A DNA stretch of 64,000 nucleotides from Ruminiclostridium herbifermentans (GTDB taxonomy: Bacteria; Bacillota; Clostridia; Acetivibrionales; DSM-1351). The position numbers and the translations under genes are program-made. Under the pieces are notes generated by a model. It saw only the letters and a list, made by a program, of their open reading frames with translations, had not been told where the DNA came from and did no database searches. The stretch spans positions 1,224,501 to 1,288,500 of the forward strand of contig NZ_CP061336.1 of the NCBI RefSeq assembly GCF_005473905.2. The letters run 5' to 3'. This document shows, in pieces, positions 62,198 through 64,000 of this stretch. Every line of letters starts with the position of its first letter. The stretch's first letter is position 1.

Positions 62198-62300
62198 AAG
62201 AGGTTGTTGACGATAGCATTTTACTCCATTATATTTACTAGGTAAGAATAACCAAGTACGAGATATTGTGGCGAAGAAGTGCTACTGTAACAGCCTCTTT
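62198..62300 (+). promoter_or_regulatory. Long stem-loop between the binding-protein and permease genes
   Basis: AAGAGGTTGTT (62198-62208) pairs with AACAGCCTCTT (62289-62299, one wobble) around an 80-base interior in which TAGCA pairs with TGCTA. The right arm is followed by TTTAAAATG. It may act as a partial terminator or as an mRNA stabiliser, giving more binding protein than membrane subunits. Confidence 0.55.
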
Positions 62301-62337
62301 AAAATGAGAACTTGTATTTATGAGAGGGGATTTGTGT

Positions 62338-62970
62338 GTGAAGCTGTTTTGGCTTTTATTTGAGGGAATGCTTGTTTCTATAGAACTTTTTGTTCTAACT
62401 TTAATTTTTGCACTTCCTTTAGGTCTCATTATTTCTTTGGGCAGAAGATCTAAAAACATAATAGTTAGTGGAATTACCAGCATATATATTTCCATTATGA
62501 GAGGCACGCCTCTAATGCTCCAATTGGTTGTAGTGTACTTTGGTCCATATTATATTTTTAATAGAACGTTTGACAGATTTTCAGCAGCGGTACTTGCATT
62601 AGTTCTCAACTATGCAGCATACTTTGCTGAAATATATAGAGGCGGAATTGATTCTATACCAAAGGGACAATATGAAGCAGGAGAGGTTTTAGGCTTTACC
62701 AAGATGCAGGTGTTTTTTAAAATAATACTTCCACAGGTAGTGAAGAGAATTTTGCCTGCAATTAGTAATGAGGTAATAACTTTAGTTAAGGATACTGCTT
62801 TAGTAACTGTAATAGGCATTGCTGAAATGTTTAAAGCTGCACAGACTGAAGCTAGTAGAATACTATCTGTTAGGCCTTTGTTTATAGCAGGAGCTTTCTA
62901 TTATGTAATGAATTTAATTGTAGCTAAGCTTTTTGCATTTGCAGAGAAAAAGCTAAATTATTATAGATAG
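62338..62970 (+). CDS. Polar amino acid ABC transporter permease
   Basis: A 210-aa permease of the HisMQ/GlnP family. The start is taken as GTG 62338 (MKLFWLLFEG) behind AGAGGGG; the ATG at 62320 lies before this site. The family pattern is plain: FEGMLVSIELFVLTLIFALP, SIMRGTPLMLQLVVVYFGPY, a NYAAYFAEIYRGGIDSIPKG and GQYEAGEVLGFTKMQVFFKI loop that contacts the ATPase, and IVAKLFAFAEKKL at the end. Partner of the neighbouring binding protein and ATPase. Confidence 0.93.
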   Translation: MKLFWLLFEGMLVSIELFVLTLIFALPLGLIISLGRRSKNIIVSGITSIYISIMRGTPLMLQLVVVYFGPYYIFNRTFDRFSAAVLALVLNYAAYFAEIYRGGIDSIPKGQYEAGEVLGFTKMQVFFKIILPQVVKRILPAISNEVITLVKDTALVTVIGIAEMFKAAQTEASRILSVRPLFIAGAFYYVMNLIVAKLFAFAEKKLNYYR

Positions 62971-63028
62971 GCTTTCAAGATAATTTATTAGACCATTTTC
63001 GTACTGAAAATTGGTATGGAGGTTAACT

Positions 63029-63790
63029 ATGAAAATGATAGAAGCATCAGATATATGTAAGAGTTTTGATGGAAATAAAGTTTTGAAGGGAATATCCTTT
63101 GAAGTAAAAAAGGGAGAAGTAGTTGCCATAATTGGCCCATCTGGCTCTGGAAAAAGTACGCTTCTAAGATGTATAAATCTGCTTGAAAAGATTGATTCGG
63201 GTAAAATAACAGTTGAAGATGAAATAATGGTTTCAACAAATGAAGCAGGGAGAGCAATTTATGCCGATAGGAAAAGTTTAAGAAAAATACGCCTGAAAAT
63301 AGGACTGGTTTTTCAAAACTTTAATTTGTTTCCCCATTATAGTGTTTTAAAGAATATAACTGAGGCACCTGTAAGTGTTGCGGGTATTAACAAAGAAGAA
63401 GCCAATAAAATTGCACATGAACTTTTGGTAAAGATGGGTCTTGAAGATAAAGCAAATGCATATCCCTGTAATCTGTCAGGCGGGCAATGCCAAAGGGTTG
63501 CTATAGCAAGGGCGCTTGCGCTGAATCCAGATGTTTTGTTCTTTGATGAGCCTACCTCTGCGCTAGATCCTGAGTTAACCTTAGAGGTTTTAAAGGTAAT
63601 AAGAAAGCTGGCTCAAGAACACATGACTATGGTAGTAGTAACTCACGAAATGAACTTTGCTAGAGAAGTGGCAGACAGAGTTATCTTTATGGATAATGGT
63701 GTTATCGTGGAAGAAGGAACACCAGAGGAGGTTTTTTCTAATCCCGTTAACGAGAGAACGAAGCTGTTTATAAAGGGATTTGAAAAATGA
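63029..63790 (+). CDS. Polar amino acid ABC transporter ATPase (GlnQ type)
   Basis: A 253-aa ABC ATPase. Walker [11 protein letters not shown]-loop [15 protein letters not shown], signature LSGGQCQR, Walker [17 protein letters not shown], switch histidine [10 protein letters not shown]. The order and motifs match the GlnQ/HisP group, which energises amino acid uptake with the HisMQ-type permease. Start ATG at 63029, five bases after GGAGG. A conserved substitution in the signature (GGQCQR with Cys) is a minor oddity. Last gene of the transporter; the remaining 210 bases of the window hold no recognised feature. Confidence 0.94.
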   Translation: MKMIEASDICKSFDGNKVLKGISFEVKKGEVVAIIGPSGSGKSTLLRCINLLEKIDSGKITVEDEIMVSTNEAGRAIYADRKSLRKIRLKIGLVFQNFNLFPHYSVLKNITEAPVSVAGINKEEANKIAHELLVKMGLEDKANAYPCNLSGGQCQRVAIARALALNPDVLFFDEPTSALDPELTLEVLKVIRKLAQEHMTMVVVTHEMNFAREVADRVIFMDNGVIVEEGTPEEVFSNPVNERTKLFIKGFEK

Positions 63791-64000
63791 TTTATACCAA
63801 CAACTAATTATTAATTATTTTAACCAATCTAAATAATAAGTTTAGGCACCTGCAATATGACTATTCAACTGAAAAGGTTGGTAAATTGTTGATATATTTT
63901 AGACAATTATTATATAAGTTGTATTAATATCCGTATTATGGGCAAAATAATCCATATGATTTTTGTATTTACTGATTGTTGGTGGATGCCAAGTCCTTAC

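Overview
The window looks like chromosome of a low-GC, strictly anaerobic, cellulolytic member of the Clostridia, closest in gene content to the Ruminiclostridium / Acetivibrio (clostridial cluster III) group. The sequence basis is AT-rich DNA with Firmicutes-type GGAGG ribosome sites, a GH44 glycoside hydrolase carrying a type I dockerin (the cellulosome attachment module), a lipid-anchored GH9 cellulase, a pyrophosphate-type phosphofructokinase, pyruvate formate-lyase and an [FeFe] hydrogenase of the NAD(P)-linked, multi-subunit kind. Species assignment is inference.

Layout. 1-3343: end of a response regulator, its sensor kinase and a lipoprotein. 3603-6072: RNase R. 6086-11695 (minus strand): an HPr-like protein, a DUF1646 cation transporter and a four-gene sodium-pumping oxaloacetate decarboxylase operon; the transporter gene and the operon each have a related leader that I read as a Na+-I (DUF1646 motif) riboswitch. 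12257-16805: KtrB, the tRNA methylthiotransferase MtaB, and the IreB / RuvX / DUF1292 cluster. 17152-22606: hydrogenase operon hndA, ATPase, hndB, hndC, hndD. 22918-34576: accessory region with GH9 cellulase, flavin reductase, lipoproteins, a metallo-hydrolase, a broken sugar isomerase, an aminoglycoside adenylyltransferase, a VOC protein, an amber-interrupted small membrane ORF, an orphan TupA-like binding protein and a nitroreductase. 34717-39839: pflB behind a ZTP (pfl motif) riboswitch, phosphofructokinase and class II aldolase. 39842-42114: a 44-bp tandem repeat, a membrane protein / HD protein pair and a TetR regulator. 42406-48226: the cellulosomal GH44 enzyme, a small membrane protein and a binding-protein/VWA fusion. 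48448-52124: a two-gene ATPase + TOPRIM-like module (candidate defence system), an internally deleted IS66 element and a very acidic small protein. 52632-57404: metallo-hydrolase, LarE and a complete MetNIQ methionine transporter. 57413-60984 (minus): GNAT, PQ-loop protein, polysaccharide deacetylase, M23 peptidase. 61262-63790: a complete polar amino acid ABC transporter.

Together the genes describe cellulose degradation, sugar fermentation through PPi-linked glycolysis to formate and hydrogen, and a sodium economy in which oxaloacetate decarboxylation pumps Na+ while Na+-sensing leaders may set expression of the Na+-handling genes. The intergenic DNA is rich in structure. The most notable part is a dispersed element family with a conserved 3' half, seen as four clear copies plus tail fragments, upstream of and on the same strand as the next gene. 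No rRNA, tRNA or CRISPR array was recognised.
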